Assembly: GCF_026015965.1 (NCBI RefSeq)
Contig: NZ_CP110383.1
Coordinates: 217,807 to 281,806 of the forward strand
DNA: 64,000 nucleotides
Reading direction: 5' to 3'
Origin: Selenomonas sputigena
Lineage (GTDB): Bacteria > Bacillota > Negativicutes > Selenomonadales > Selenomonadaceae
The notes beneath the pieces are model-generated. The model was given only the letters and a program-made list of their open reading frames with translations, was not told where the DNA came from and made no database searches. Shown one piece after another: positions 33,742 to 41,822 of this stretch (the first letter of the stretch is position 1; each line of letters opens with the position of its first letter). The position numbers and the translations under genes are program-made.

Positions 33742-34239
33742 TTATGCCATATCAAGCTGTTGGCGCGGGCAATAGCCGCGCTTGCGCAGTTCGGAGTTCA
33801 GGTATTCGAGTTTTCGCGCGGTGACGACGATGAGGATGAGTCCCATCTTTTTTAGGCTTGCGCCGTTCATGCCCGCGGCATTCGCGCGTGTGATGAAATC
33901 CTCGTCATCTGCTCCGATGACGAGGGCTTCGCCCGTCACCTGCACACTCTTGGCGCTGCCCGGCCCGTGATATTCAGCATGGACTTCCAAGGCGACGTTC
34001 TTGTTCTTGGCGAGCGCGCGAAACTTCAAGCCGCCTTCGGAGAAAATGTAGAATCCGCCCTCGCGGTAAGTGTACGTCAGCGGCGTGCAGCGGACGAAAT
34101 CGCCGTCAGCGACGGCAAGCGTGCAGACCTTCTCGCCCTTGAGGAAGGCATCAAGTTCCTTTCGCAGCTCATCCGGCGGCATCTTGACGGCATCCTTGTC
34201 CTTTTCAAGCCAAAATTCGGCAGCGGCTTCGTAGTTCAT
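33742..34239 (-). CDS. Pyridoxamine 5'-phosphate oxidase-fold flavoprotein
   Basis: 165 residues of the split-barrel FMN/F420-binding type: LRKELDAFLKGEKVCTLAVA at the N terminus, RCTPLTYTYREGGFYIFSEGG, then LAKNKNVALEVHAEY. Members include general-stress and heme-utilisation-like FMN proteins; the true substrate is not predictable and a real PdxH is unlikely given the length. ATG at 34239 (minus strand) has AAGGAGAG 8 nt upstream. It is a single-gene unit. Confidence 0.78.
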   Translation of the reverse strand: MNYEAAAEFWLEKDKDAVKMPPDELRKELDAFLKGEKVCTLAVADGDFVRCTPLTYTYREGGFYIFSEGGLKFRALAKNKNVALEVHAEYHGPGSAKSVQVTGEALVIGADDEDFITRANAAGMNGASLKKMGLILIVVTARKLEYLNSELRKRGYCPRQQLDMA

Positions 34240-34344
34240 CGAATCTCTCCTTTGCTTGATGATGATGATTTTCACCATTTGTTATTGTAATCGTACTATG
34301 ACGATGGGGTTTCGTCAAGAAGGCTGCTGAAGGGCGGAGACGAT

Positions 34345-34373
34345 TTGACAGCGGGCGAGAAGGGTGCTATACT
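34345..34373 (+). promoter_or_regulatory. Promoter of small RNA 1
   Basis: TTGACA (34345-34350), 17-bp spacer, TATACT (34368-34373). Confidence 0.8.
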
Positions 34374-34379
34374 GAAGGC

Positions 34380-34448
34380 AGTCAAGAGACTATCTGCTCT
34401 ATGCAGACACAAAGACTCGCAGAAGCGCACTGCGGGTCTTTGTTTTTG
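34380..34448 (+). ncRNA. Small RNA 1, candidate antitoxin RNA of a type I toxin-antitoxin locus
   Basis: A promoter and terminator only about 70 nt apart with no ORF. The predicted RNA has a 5' hairpin (TCTGC/GCAGA) and a terminator stem AAAGACTCGCAG/CTGCGGGTCTTT followed by TGTTTTT. It contains CAAGAGACTATCT (34383-34395), exactly repeated at 34647-34659, where the opposite strand encodes codons 4-8 of a small hydrophobic peptide. The RNA is therefore perfectly complementary to the toxin mRNA over 13 nt. Confidence 0.7.
34411..34447 (+). terminator. Terminator of small RNA 1
   Basis: 12-bp stem with one G-U pair, loop AAGCGCA, then a T run (TTTGTTTTTG). Confidence 0.85.
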
Positions 34449-34450
34449 CT

Positions 34451-34480
34451 TTGACAGCGAGCGGAGCATGGTGCTATATT
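34451..34480 (+). promoter_or_regulatory. Promoter of small RNA 2
   Basis: TTGACA (34451-34456), 18-bp spacer, TATATT (34475-34480). It starts directly after the terminator of small RNA 1, and the spacer resembles that of promoter 1 (both contain GCGAG- or GCGGGCGAG-like words and GGTGC before the -10), indicating tandem duplication. Confidence 0.8.
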
Positions 34481-34486
34481 AAAAGC

Positions 34487-34554
34487 AGTTAGGAATGTGT
34501 CTGCTATATACAGACACAAGCGCCCACGGATGCACACTGTGGGCGCTTGTTTTC
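34487..34554 (+). ncRNA. Small RNA 2, candidate antitoxin RNA of a type I toxin-antitoxin locus
   Basis: About 65 nt from promoter 2 to its terminator. It has the same plan as small RNA 1: a first hairpin TGTGTCTG/CAGACACA with loop CTATATA, then the terminator stem ACAAGCGCCCAC/GTGGGCGCTTGT and T run. It carries ATATACAGAC (34506-34515), exactly repeated at 34666-34675 over the toxin ribosome-site-to-start interval. It runs convergently towards the toxin transcript and both would share the 34516-34550 stem, the arrangement of pAD1 par (RNA I/RNA II). Confidence 0.7.
34516..34554. terminator. Shared terminator of small RNA 2 and the toxin mRNA
   Basis: 12-bp perfect stem with an 11-nt loop. 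On the plus strand it ends GCTTGTTTT; on the minus strand the U run is weaker (GCTTGTGTCT). Confidence 0.75.
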
Positions 34555-34577
34555 AGGCTAAAGCGTGTTGCCGCGTT

Positions 34578-34667
34578 CTATCGCTCTAACCATTTCTGGA
34601 TGCCGTACCATATAGCGCAGGATACGACGCCAGCAAAGACGGATAGCAAGAGACTATCTACTGTCAT
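34578..34667 (-). CDS. Small hydrophobic peptide, candidate par/Fst-like type I toxin
   Basis: 29 residues: MTVDSLLLSVFAGVVSCAIW then YGIQKWLER. A single hydrophobic helix (about residues 4-20) with a charged C-terminal tail is the design of Fst/TxpA-type membrane toxins. The ribosome site GAGGGGG lies 9 nt before the ATG on the minus strand. The start codon is in the loop of a small hairpin (CTGT/ACAG), which would limit translation. A minus-strand extended -10 (TGCTATACT) lies about 40 nt upstream of the start. Two small RNAs on the other strand carry exact antisense to its initiation region. Toxicity itself is inferred; an alternative is a chance ORF, but the matched repeats argue against that. 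Confidence 0.68.
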   Translation of the reverse strand: MTVDSLLLSVFAGVVSCAIWYGIQKWLER

Positions 34668-34776
34668 ATACAGACCCCCTCTCTGTCGCCAGTTTGGGAG
34701 CGGCAACGAGGAAAGTATAGCATGTTTGGAGTGTTTAAGCCATAGTGGTGCTGCTGAAAAAATATCAAAAAGGGTA

Positions 34777-34805
34777 TTGACAACTTATGCACGAAGCCGT
34801 ATAAT
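34777..34805 (+). promoter_or_regulatory. Promoter of tRNA-Thr
   Basis: TTGACA (34777-34782), 17-bp spacer, TATAAT (34800-34805), 37 nt before the tRNA. Confidence 0.85.
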
Positions 34806-34842
34806 GAATTTCGTCAGTCACGCAGATGTTGTGTCTCGACAT

Positions 34843-34918
34843 GCTGATGTAGCTCAGTTGGTAGAGCAGCTCATTCGTAATGAGCAGGTCGTAGGTTCAA
34901 GCCCTATCATCAGCTCCA
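34843..34918 (+). tRNA. tRNA-Thr (anticodon CGT)
   Basis: 76 nt with a full cloverleaf. Acceptor GCTGATG pairs with CATCAGC, the D arm is AGCTCAGTTGGTAGAGC, and the anticodon stem GCTCA/TGAGC encloses loop TTCGTAA, giving anticodon CGT for the Thr codon ACG. The T arm has the GGTTCAAGCC sequence, and an encoded CCA ends the gene. A consensus promoter precedes it and a perfect terminator follows. Confidence 0.95.
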
Positions 34919-34929
34919 TTTGAACTTGT

Positions 34930-34953
34930 GCCTCCCTTCGGGGAGGCTTTTTT
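34930..34953 (+). terminator. Terminator of tRNA-Thr
   Basis: GCCTCCC-TTCG-GGGAGGC followed by six T. Confidence 0.9.
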
Positions 34954-34955
34954 GT

Positions 34956-34984
34956 TTGACGCATGTGGGAAATCCACATATAAT
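34956..34984 (+). promoter_or_regulatory. Promoter of fabK with downstream inverted repeat
   Basis: TTGACG (34956-34961), 17-bp spacer, TATAAT (34979-34984). A perfect inverted repeat GGAATCTC/GAGATTCC (34998-35005 and 35013-35020) lies just after the expected transcription start, where a repressor could bind. Confidence 0.75.
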
Positions 34985-35043
34985 AACAGAGGGAAACGGA
35001 ATCTCTTTATTAGAGATTCCTACATTGAATGGAGGAAATGATT

Positions 35044-35988
35044 ATGGCAAAGAGCATCACGGAAGTGTTAGGAATCAAGTACCCGATCATTCAGGGCGCG
35101 ATGGCCTGGATTGCGGACGCAGAACTTGTCGCGGCGGTATCGAATGCGGGCGGCGCCGGCGTCATTGCGGCGGGCGGACGCTCGACCGAGTGGGTGGAGC
35201 AGGAGATCAAGAAAGCGCGTGAGCTGACCGACAAGCCCTTTGGAGTCAATGTCATGCTCATGGCGCCGAACAAGGATGAGATTGTCGAGGTCATCTGCCG
35301 CGAGAAGCCGGCTTTTGTGACGCTCGGTGCGGGCAATCCTGTGCCCTTCCTAGAAAAGTTCAAGAGTGCAGGGGTCAAGACCGTCCCCGTCGTGCCGAAC
35401 GTGAAACTCGCGAAGCGCATCGAAGCGGCGGGCGCCGATGCTATCGTTGTCGAGGGCATGGAGGCGGGCGGCCACATCGGCGTCTTGACGACGATGGCGC
35501 TGATGACGCAGGTCATCCCCGAGGTCGGGATTCCCGTCGTCATGGCGGGCGGCATCGCCGACGGGCGCGGCATGGCGGCAGCCCTTCTGATGGGGGCGGC
35601 GGGCGTGCAGATGGGCACGCGCTTCCTCGTTGCCGAGGAGTGCAATGTGCATCCGAAGATGAAGGAGAAGCTCCTCGAAGCAGTCGATACGGATACGATC
35701 GTCACGGGACTTTCGATCGGTGGTGCGGTGCGCGGCATCAAGAACAAGTTCTCGCAGGATTTCGTCGCGCTGGAGTTCTCGGGCAAGGCGACGAAGGAAG
35801 AGCTCATCGAGCGCGCGACGGGCACGAACAAGCTTGCCGCCGTCGACGGCGACGTTGAGAACGGCATGATGCAGGCAGGACAGAGCCTCCTGCCTCTGAA
35901 GAAGATCGAGCCGGTCAAGGCGATCATCGAAGGAATCGTCAAGGAGGCGCGCGAAACGCTCGCGAACGCAGGCAAGATCGAGATCTAA
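35044..35988 (+). CDS. fabK: Enoyl-ACP reductase II, FabK-type flavoprotein
   Basis: 314-residue TIM-barrel FMN enzyme: KYPIIQGAMAWIADAELVAAVSNAGG at the N terminus, FGVNVMLMAPN near residue 65, VVEGMEAGGHIG near residue 142 and PVVMAGGIADGRGMAAALLMGAAGVQMGTRF near residue 175. These match FabK, which reduces trans-2-enoyl-ACP in fatty-acid synthesis, better than nitronate monooxygenases of the same superfamily; the latter remains the alternative because no fab genes are adjacent. GGAGG lies 9 nt before ATG 35044. It is transcribed alone with a clear promoter and terminator. Confidence 0.85.
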   Translation: MAKSITEVLGIKYPIIQGAMAWIADAELVAAVSNAGGAGVIAAGGRSTEWVEQEIKKARELTDKPFGVNVMLMAPNKDEIVEVICREKPAFVTLGAGNPVPFLEKFKSAGVKTVPVVPNVKLAKRIEAAGADAIVVEGMEAGGHIGVLTTMALMTQVIPEVGIPVVMAGGIADGRGMAAALLMGAAGVQMGTRFLVAEECNVHPKMKEKLLEAVDTDTIVTGLSIGGAVRGIKNKFSQDFVALEFSGKATKEELIERATGTNKLAAVDGDVENGMMQAGQSLLPLKKIEPVKAIIEGIVKEARETLANAGKIEI

Positions 35989-36037
35989 CGAAAGAGCGGC
36001 ATTTGGCGCTCGCAATTCGTTCGCATAAGACATGAAG

Positions 36038-36088
36038 AAGGGGCAGCCCGGCGAAGTCGTTTCGGCTTCGTTGAGCTGCCCTTGTTTT
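36038..36088 (+). terminator. Terminator after fabK
   Basis: AAGGGGCAGC/GCTGCCCTT with inner CGAAG/CTTCG stem and GTTTT tail. Confidence 0.8.
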
Positions 36089-36113
36089 ACTGATAGGGAG
36101 GGAAGGCTGTTGT

Positions 36114-36518
36114 TCATGCTTTTACGCCGAGTTTCTGACGGAGTGCGCCCTGGAGAATTTGTGAAAAGTTGAGATGACGTTCTTTGGCGAGGGCGTCCAT
36201 CCATGCGGGAATGGTGAGCGTTTTTTTCACAGCGCGACTGTCGATGCGGCGCAGATACTCGGCTTCGTCCCATGTGATGAGCGTTGTGAAGTCTCTGTCT
36301 TCCGTCTTGATGTCAGATGGATGGCTGGCAGGAGGAAACGGCATCTTGTCTTCTTTCAAGGTGTAGAGATACAGCCCGAGAGCGTCGGTCGCCATGCGAA
36401 GAGCTTCGTCAATGTCGTTTCCTTGCGTGTAGCAGCCGGGCAGATCGGGAAACGAGATTGAGTAGCCGCCGGCTTTCGATTCCGGGTGGAAGACTGCGGT
36501 GTATGTTTTTTTTGACAT
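36114..36518 (-). CDS. hicB: HicB-family antitoxin (system 1)
   Basis: 134 residues. The N-terminal partial RNase-H-like HicB domain is seen in YTAVFHPESKAGGYSISFPDLPGCYTQGND and the following helix. The C-terminal LTIPAWMDALAKERHLNFSQILQGALRQKL is a ribbon-helix-helix-type DNA-binding region, so the protein should both neutralise HicA and repress its own promoter. It is encoded 36 nt downstream of hicA on the minus strand. It shares the fold but little sequence with the second hicB at 43556. Confidence 0.87.
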   Translation of the reverse strand: MSKKTYTAVFHPESKAGGYSISFPDLPGCYTQGNDIDEALRMATDALGLYLYTLKEDKMPFPPASHPSDIKTEDRDFTTLITWDEAEYLRRIDSRAVKKTLTIPAWMDALAKERHLNFSQILQGALRQKLGVKA

Positions 36519-36554
36519 AGGGAATCTCCTTCTGATAAATGAAAGTATGGAAAT

Positions 36555-36743
36555 CTACTTCAATCCCGCATCGTGCAGGATGTTGTTCAATATTCCCGGT
36601 TTCATATCTGTGTTGTGCAATGGCAGCACAATCAATTTTTTGATATCCTTGTGCTTGAGGATGTGATGAGAACCATGGATGCGCTCAATATACCAACCGT
36701 TTTCCTTCAAGAGTTTGAGCAGTTCTTTTGCTGTCGTTTTCAT
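36555..36743 (-). CDS. hicA: HicA-family mRNA interferase toxin (system 1)
   Basis: 62 residues with the double-stranded-RNA-binding-like HicA fold: MKTTAKELLKLLKENGWYIE, the catalytic His in IHGSHHILKH (near residue 26), and the C-terminal PLHNTDMKPGILNNILHDAG. It cleaves mRNA when HicB is lost. The ATG at 36743 is preceded very closely by GGAGG (3 nt), an unusually short spacing that may keep translation low. More upstream in-frame starts exist but have no family similarity. It is divergent from ctsR. Confidence 0.85.
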   Translation of the reverse strand: MKTTAKELLKLLKENGWYIERIHGSHHILKHKDIKKLIVLPLHNTDMKPGILNNILHDAGLK

Positions 36744-36816
36744 CACCTCCACGGAATTATTATAATACATATTGATACGTAGGGCAACTGGACAATTCTG
36801 CTTTGCTGATTTCTCA

Positions 36817-36845
36817 TTGACAAAGGTCAAAAAGACAAATATAAT
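36817..36845 (+). promoter_or_regulatory. ctsR promoter with CtsR-like operator
   Basis: TTGACA (36817-36822), 17-bp spacer, TATAAT (36840-36845). The spacer contains AAAGGTCAAAAAGACAAA, close to the CtsR heptad repeat (GGTCAAA NAN GGTCAAA). This fits autorepression of the operon. The transcript has a 5' leader of about 180 nt with no clear gene. Confidence 0.7.
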
Positions 36846-37030
36846 GAAGAAAAATCAAATTGTCAAGGGATCGCTGATGAAATGAGATCGCCCAGATATG
36901 CGAAGATGGGTGGCTGAATTTATCAGTGCTTCCTCAAATACCGTCTGTCGCCGTGCATATCCGGCAGTTTCTCTCGGCAGTGCGGGCGGGGCGGCAGTTC
37001 TTTCTATCCGTATTGAGGCAGGGTGATACT

Positions 37031-37480
37031 ATGAGCAGCAATATCGCTGATTTGATTGAGGAATATATCCTGCGGCAGTTGGCGGCGCAGCAGGATGGCA
37101 AGGTGGAGCTTCGGCGAACGGAGATCGCCGATAAGATCTCGTGTGCGCCGTCGCAGATTTCGTATGTGCTCAACACGCGCTTCACGCAGGAGAAGGGCTT
37201 CACGGTCGAGTCGCGGCGCGGCCTAGGCGGCTTCATTCGCATCGTGCAGGTGCCGCTGCAGAATCTTGTCTATCAGGACATGCTCAAAAAATTGACGGAG
37301 GAGTCGGAGCCGGAACTCGTGCAGTCGATGGTGCGCTATCTCGTGCAGCACGGTATGATTTCGACGCGCGAGGCGGCGCTCGTCATGCAGTCGGTGACGA
37401 CGGCGTATGAGAAGCTCGAGCCGAAGGATCGCTTGAAGTTCATCCGATCCTTGCTTCTGACTTTGGAAAAATTCTCGTGA
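37031..37480 (+). CDS. ctsR: Transcriptional repressor CtsR
   Basis: 149-residue class III heat-shock repressor of Firmicutes. The winged helix-turn-helix includes RRTEIADKISCAPSQISYVLNTRF and the Gly-rich wing SRRGLGGFIRIV (near residue 63), whose Arg is the McsB phosphorylation target in Bacillus. The C-terminal dimerisation domain is present (LVQSMVRYLVQHGMISTREAALV). ATG 37031 follows AGGGTG by 5-6 nt; the frame extends upstream without family similarity. It is first in ctsR-mcsA-mcsB-clpC, behind a promoter with a CtsR-like operator. Confidence 0.93.
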   Translation: MSSNIADLIEEYILRQLAAQQDGKVELRRTEIADKISCAPSQISYVLNTRFTQEKGFTVESRRGLGGFIRIVQVPLQNLVYQDMLKKLTEESEPELVQSMVRYLVQHGMISTREAALVMQSVTTAYEKLEPKDRLKFIRSLLLTLEKFS

Positions 37481-37492
37481 GGGGGGAAACGG

Positions 37493-38125
37493 ATGCTTTG
37501 TGATGACTGCAAGAAGAATGAGGCGCGCGTGCATTTCGTCGTGCTGAAGAACGACGGCACGACGGAGATGCACCTCTGCCGCGATTGCGCGGCGCGTTAC
37601 AGCAAGACGATGGCGGGCATGAGCGGCGAGGACTACTCGATCAACGATTTTATACGGGGCGTGATCCAGCGCATGCCGGATCCGTCGGCGAACGCAGAAG
37701 AGCAAGAGAGCGAGCAGGAGGAGAAGCCGACAGAGGAGGAAGCGTCTTTCACATGCCCGAACTGCGGTATGAGCTATCGCGACTTCGCTCAGCAAGGAAA
37801 GATCGGCTGCAGCGTCTGCTACGATACGTTCCGCGAGGAACTGACGCCGCTCCTGCTGCGCATCCACGGCGCGGGGAATCATCGCGGCAAGATACCGAAG
37901 CGGGCGGGCGGCACGCTTGCGCTCAAACAGCGCATCGATCTCCTTCGCGCACGGCAGGAACGTGCCGTGGCGAAGGAGGAGTACGAGAAGGCGGCCGAGT
38001 ATCGCGACGAGATCCGCGCACTCGCCGTGCAGCTTGCCGCGCAGGAAAGGGAAAAGGCGCAGGAAGACGCTTCAGCGCCTTCCTCGGCAGAGGACAGGAA
38101 AGAAGACGAAGGAGGCGAGGCGTGA
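37493..38125 (+). CDS. mcsA: Protein-arginine kinase activator McsA
   Basis: 210 residues. Two zinc-finger-like Cys clusters are visible (CDDC at 3-6 with CRDC near 29-32; CPNC near residue 87 with CSVC near 107), then a C-terminal UVR motif (LRARQERAVAKEEYEKAAEY). McsA activates McsB and joins delivery of arginine-phosphorylated proteins to ClpC. GAGGGGG lies about 9 nt upstream. Its stop overlaps the mcsB start in TGATG. Confidence 0.92.
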   Translation: MLCDDCKKNEARVHFVVLKNDGTTEMHLCRDCAARYSKTMAGMSGEDYSINDFIRGVIQRMPDPSANAEEQESEQEEKPTEEEASFTCPNCGMSYRDFAQQGKIGCSVCYDTFREELTPLLLRIHGAGNHRGKIPKRAGGTLALKQRIDLLRARQERAVAKEEYEKAAEYRDEIRALAVQLAAQEREKAQEDASAPSSAEDRKEDEGGEA

Positions 38126-39192
38126 TGGCGAACCCGGAACTCTTCACAGGCTCTCATCTCGCATGGCTCGCAGCGGACGGTACAGACAGCGACGTCGTCT
38201 TGGCGAGCCGCGTCTGCCTCTCGCGAAATCTGCACGAAGTTCCCTTCCCCAACCGCGCGGATCTCGTCCGGCTCGCTGAGACGGAAGGACGCATTGCCGC
38301 CGTGCTCGGTGACGTGGAGGAGGCGCTCGAAGAGCCGTTCGACCGCGTCGAACTCGCGAAGAGCACGGCGCTTGAGCAGAACGTGCTTTGGGAGAAGCAT
38401 CTCGTCAGCCGTCAGCTGCTCAAGAATCCTGCCCATCGCAGCGCCTATATCAGCAACGACCGCTCTATGAGCATCCTAGTCAACGGGGAGAATCATCTGC
38501 GCATCCAGGCGATGGCGGCGGGATTCGACCTCAAGTCGCCGTACGACAGGGCGTCGCGCGTTGACGACGTCTTTGAGGCGAAGCTCGACTTCGCCTTCGA
38601 CGAGAAGCTCGGCTATCTGACGAGCTGTCCGACGGATCTCGGCACGGGGCTTCGCGCGTCGGTCATGCTCCATCTGCCGGGGCTCGTCTACACGGAGAAC
38701 ATCGGCAACATCCTCAACATATCGCCGCAGATCGGGCTTTCCATGAGCGCCATGTACGGTGAGGGAGCGGAGTCTGCAGGCAATTTGTTCGCCGTCGCGA
38801 ACAAATTGTCATTGGGACTGACGGAGCGCGAGCTTTGCGACAATCTGCGCATCTCGGTCGGCGAAATTGTAGAGCAGGAGCGTCGCGCGAGAAAGGCTCT
38901 GCTGCTCTACGAAAAAGATCGCATCGAGGACGAGGTCTGGCGCGCCTACGGCGTGCTGCACTACGCGCGCGCCCTGGGCGACGCCGAGACGCTCGCCATC
39001 TTGAGCCGCGTGCGCCTCGGCGTCGACCTCGGCTTCATCGAGGGACTGGCGTCGAGCGTCTTCGGTGATATTTTGATTGCAAGCCGGGCAAATTATCTTT
39101 GCTCTCTGGCAGGAAACGAGAATATGTCGAAGAATGAAATAGACAGGAAGAGGGCGGAAGTCGTCCGCCGAATTTTGGAAACTGCGGCATGA
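38125..39192 (+). CDS. mcsB: Protein-arginine kinase McsB
   Basis: 355-residue phosphagen-kinase-fold enzyme that phosphorylates Arg residues, marking proteins for ClpCP degradation and inactivating CtsR. Nucleotide-contact LASRVCLSRNLHEVPFPN is near residue 28. The loop equivalent to NEEDH reads NGENHLRIQ (near residue 117), retaining the catalytic-type Glu. LTSCPTDLGTGLRASVMLHLP is near residue 170 and RAEVVRRIL is the C-terminal end. ATG 38125 overlaps the mcsA stop. Length is normal for the family. Confidence 0.92.
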   Translation: MANPELFTGSHLAWLAADGTDSDVVLASRVCLSRNLHEVPFPNRADLVRLAETEGRIAAVLGDVEEALEEPFDRVELAKSTALEQNVLWEKHLVSRQLLKNPAHRSAYISNDRSMSILVNGENHLRIQAMAAGFDLKSPYDRASRVDDVFEAKLDFAFDEKLGYLTSCPTDLGTGLRASVMLHLPGLVYTENIGNILNISPQIGLSMSAMYGEGAESAGNLFAVANKLSLGLTERELCDNLRISVGEIVEQERRARKALLLYEKDRIEDEVWRAYGVLHYARALGDAETLAILSRVRLGVDLGFIEGLASSVFGDILIASRANYLCSLAGNENMSKNEIDRKRAEVVRRILETAA

Positions 39193-39305
39193 GCTGTAGA
39201 AAATTTCCGCTGCACTTTGCGGCGGATGCATGGGGGCACGGCGAGGGATTCTTTCTGAATCGCTCTATCGATCGGTGCTTCCTTTGACATAAAGGTGGAA
39301 TTTTT

Positions 39306-41822
39306 ATGACGAACCGCTTTACGGGTCGTGCGCTCAAGGTGCTGGAATTCGCTCAGTACGAAGCGCAGGAGCTGGAGCAGAACTTCATCGGTACGGAGCA
39401 CATCCTCCTCGGGCTTCTGCACGAGGGGGAGGGCATTGCAGCGCGCGCGCTGCGCTCTTTGGGACTCGATTTCGGTCATGTGCGCACGCGCGTCGAAGAT
39501 ATGCTCGGCGGACGCGAGATGGAGGAGCGGCGCGCATCGTACTACACGGATCGCGCCAAGCGCGTGATGGAGCTTGCCGTCGAAGAGGCGCGCTCCTTCG
39601 GGCACAATTACATCGGCACGGAGCACATTCTCCTCGGGCTTATCCGCGAGAATGAAGGCGTGGCGGCGCACGTCCTGATCTCGCTCGGCGCCGATCTCGA
39701 CATCGTGCGTGCGACGGTCATCGACATGCTCGGCGGCACGCACGAGAGCGCCGAGCTTCCCGCGCCCGATCGCCGCCGCCGCGCCGCGCCCGCGCAGGGA
39801 GAGGCCGCTGCGGGCACGCCGCTCCTCGACAAGTACGGCAGGGACATCAATCGGATGGCGCGGGAGGGCAAGCTCGACCCCGTCATCGGTAGGGAGAAGG
39901 AGATCGAGCGCGTCGTGCAGATTTTGTCGCGGCGCACGAAGAATAATCCGATCCTCATCGGCGAGCCGGGCGTCGGCAAGACGGCAGTCGCGGAAGGCCT
40001 TGCCGCACGCATCGCCACAGGCGCCGTGCCGCGCCTCCTGCAGCAAAAGCGCATCGTGTCCCTGCCGATGGCAGGACTCGTGGCGGGCGCGAAGTACCGC
40101 GGCGAGTTTGAGGAACGCTTGAAGGGCATCATCGACGAGGTCATGAAGAGCGGCAATGTGATCCTCTTCATCGACGAGATGCACACGCTCATCGGGGCGG
40201 GCGCAGCGGAAGGATCGCTCGATGCCGCGAATATCTTGAAGCCGCCCCTTTCGCGCGGCGAGGTGCAGATCATCGGCGCGACGACGTTGAAGGAGTACAA
40301 GAAGTATTTCGAGAAGGATTCGGCGCTGGAGCGGCGTTTCCAAAGCATCCTCGTCGAGGAGCCGACGACGGAGGAGGCGGAGAAGATCCTCCACGGACTG
40401 CGCCCGAAGTACGAGGCGTTTCACCACGCGAAGATTCGGGACGAGGCCTTGAAGGCGGCGGTGCGCTTGTCGCATCGCTACATTCCCGACCGCTGTCTGC
40501 CCGACAAGGCGATCGACCTCATGGACGAGGCGGCGTCGAAGTCGCGCATGAAGACCGTCGTCCTGCCGACGTCCATCAAGCGTCTGGAAGAGCGTCTGAA
40601 GAAGCTCGGCGTCGAGAAGGACACAGCGATCAAGCTGCAGGATTACGAGCGTGCGGCGGCCCTGCGCGATGAGGAGAGTGCGCTCAAAGAGGAGCTTGCC
40701 GCTGCCAAGGAACGCTGGCAGGAGCGCGAGATGAAGGAGGTCACGGTCACGGCGGACGACATCGCCGATGCCGTCGGGCTTTGGACGGGCATCCCTGTGA
40801 AGGACATCGCCGCGAAGGAGTCGGAGCGCCTGCTTCATCTTGAGCAGATTCTGACGGCGCACGTCGTGGGACAGGAGGAGGCCGTGACGGCGGTCGCCAA
40901 GGCGGTGCGCCGCGCACGCGCGGGACTTAAAGACCCGAAGCGCCCCATCGGCTCTTTCCTCTTCCTCGGCTCGACGGGCGTCGGCAAGACGGAACTCGCG
41001 CGCGCCTTGGCGGAATCGCTCTTCGGCACGGAGGAAGCCATCGTGCGCTTCGACATGTCCGAATACATGGAAAAGCATACGGTGTCGAAGCTTGTCGGCG
41101 CCCCTCCGGGCTATGTGGGCTATGAGGAGGGCGGCCAGCTGACCGAGGCCGTGCGCCGCCACCCGTATTCGATCATCCTGCTCGACGAGGTGGAGAAGGC
41201 GCACCCCGACCTCTTCAACGTGCTGCTGCAGGTCTTGGACGACGGGCGGCTGACGGATGCGCAGGGGCGCACGGTCGACTGCAAGAACACAGTCATCATC
41301 ATGACTTCGAACGCGGGCGCCGACTATCTCAAGCAGTCGACGTCGCTCGGCTTCACCGCGGGGGTGCAGACGCTCGGCGACGCTTACGAAAAGGGAAAAT
41401 CGCGCGTCTTTGAGGAGGTCAAGCGCGTCTTTCGTCCCGAGTTTTTGAACCGCGTCGACGAGATGCTCGTCTTCCGTCCGCTCGGCAAGGAAGAACTGAC
41501 GAAGATCGTCGACATCATGCTGCGCGAAGTCGAGGCTCGTCTGTCGGAAAAAGGCATGGCGCTTGAGGTCAGCCCCGCGGCGAAGTCGAAGCTCGTCGAA
41601 AGCGGCACGGATTTCAAGTACGGGGCACGTCCGCTGAAGCGTGCGATCCGGAAGCTCGTCGAGGACGAGATCGCCGAAAGGCTCTTGAAGGGCGATTTTG
41701 GACGTGGCGATACGATCTACGTCAAGAAGGTCGGCGACCGGCTTGATTTCGTCCGGAAGCAGCCGAAGGACGCGGCGAAGGTGAAGAAGGAGAAGGCGCT
41801 TCGTGCGGGCGCAGCGCAATAA
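39306..41822 (+). CDS. clpC: ATP-dependent Clp protease ATP-binding subunit ClpC
   Basis: 838-residue AAA+ unfoldase. The N-terminal double Clp-N repeat is seen twice (NFIGTEHILLGLLHEGEG and NYIGTEHILLGLIRENEG). AAA module 1 has Walker A GEPGVGKTAVAEG near residue 218. The middle domain contains a UVR-like LRDEESALKEEL near residue 455, where McsB/MecA adaptors dock. AAA module 2 has GSTGVGKTELARAL near residue 557. It feeds arginine-phosphorylated or adaptor-bound substrates to ClpP. It follows mcsB by 113 nt in the CtsR-controlled operon. Confidence 0.96.
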   Translation: MTNRFTGRALKVLEFAQYEAQELEQNFIGTEHILLGLLHEGEGIAARALRSLGLDFGHVRTRVEDMLGGREMEERRASYYTDRAKRVMELAVEEARSFGHNYIGTEHILLGLIRENEGVAAHVLISLGADLDIVRATVIDMLGGTHESAELPAPDRRRRAAPAQGEAAAGTPLLDKYGRDINRMAREGKLDPVIGREKEIERVVQILSRRTKNNPILIGEPGVGKTAVAEGLAARIATGAVPRLLQQKRIVSLPMAGLVAGAKYRGEFEERLKGIIDEVMKSGNVILFIDEMHTLIGAGAAEGSLDAANILKPPLSRGEVQIIGATTLKEYKKYFEKDSALERRFQSILVEEPTTEEAEKILHGLRPKYEAFHHAKIRDEALKAAVRLSHRYIPDRCLPDKAIDLMDEAASKSRMKTVVLPTSIKRLEERLKKLGVEKDTAIKLQDYERAAALRDEESALKEELAAAKERWQEREMKEVTVTADDIADAVGLWTGIPVKDIAAKESERLLHLEQILTAHVVGQEEAVTAVAKAVRRARAGLKDPKRPIGSFLFLGSTGVGKTELARALAESLFGTEEAIVRFDMSEYMEKHTVSKLVGAPPGYVGYEEGGQLTEAVRRHPYSIILLDEVEKAHPDLFNVLLQVLDDGRLTDAQGRTVDCKNTVIIMTSNAGADYLKQSTSLGFTAGVQTLGDAYEKGKSRVFEEVKRVFRPEFLNRVDEMLVFRPLGKEELTKIVDIMLREVEARLSEKGMALEVSPAAKSKLVESGTDFKYGARPLKRAIRKLVEDEIAERLLKGDFGRGDTIYVKKVGDRLDFVRKQPKDAAKVKKEKALRAGAAQ

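Noticed and set aside
35044..35988. Nitronate monooxygenase annotation for the FabK-like gene
   Set aside because: The two groups share a fold and motifs. The N-terminal and GGHIG segments look more like FabK, so nitronate monooxygenase is kept only as an alternative.
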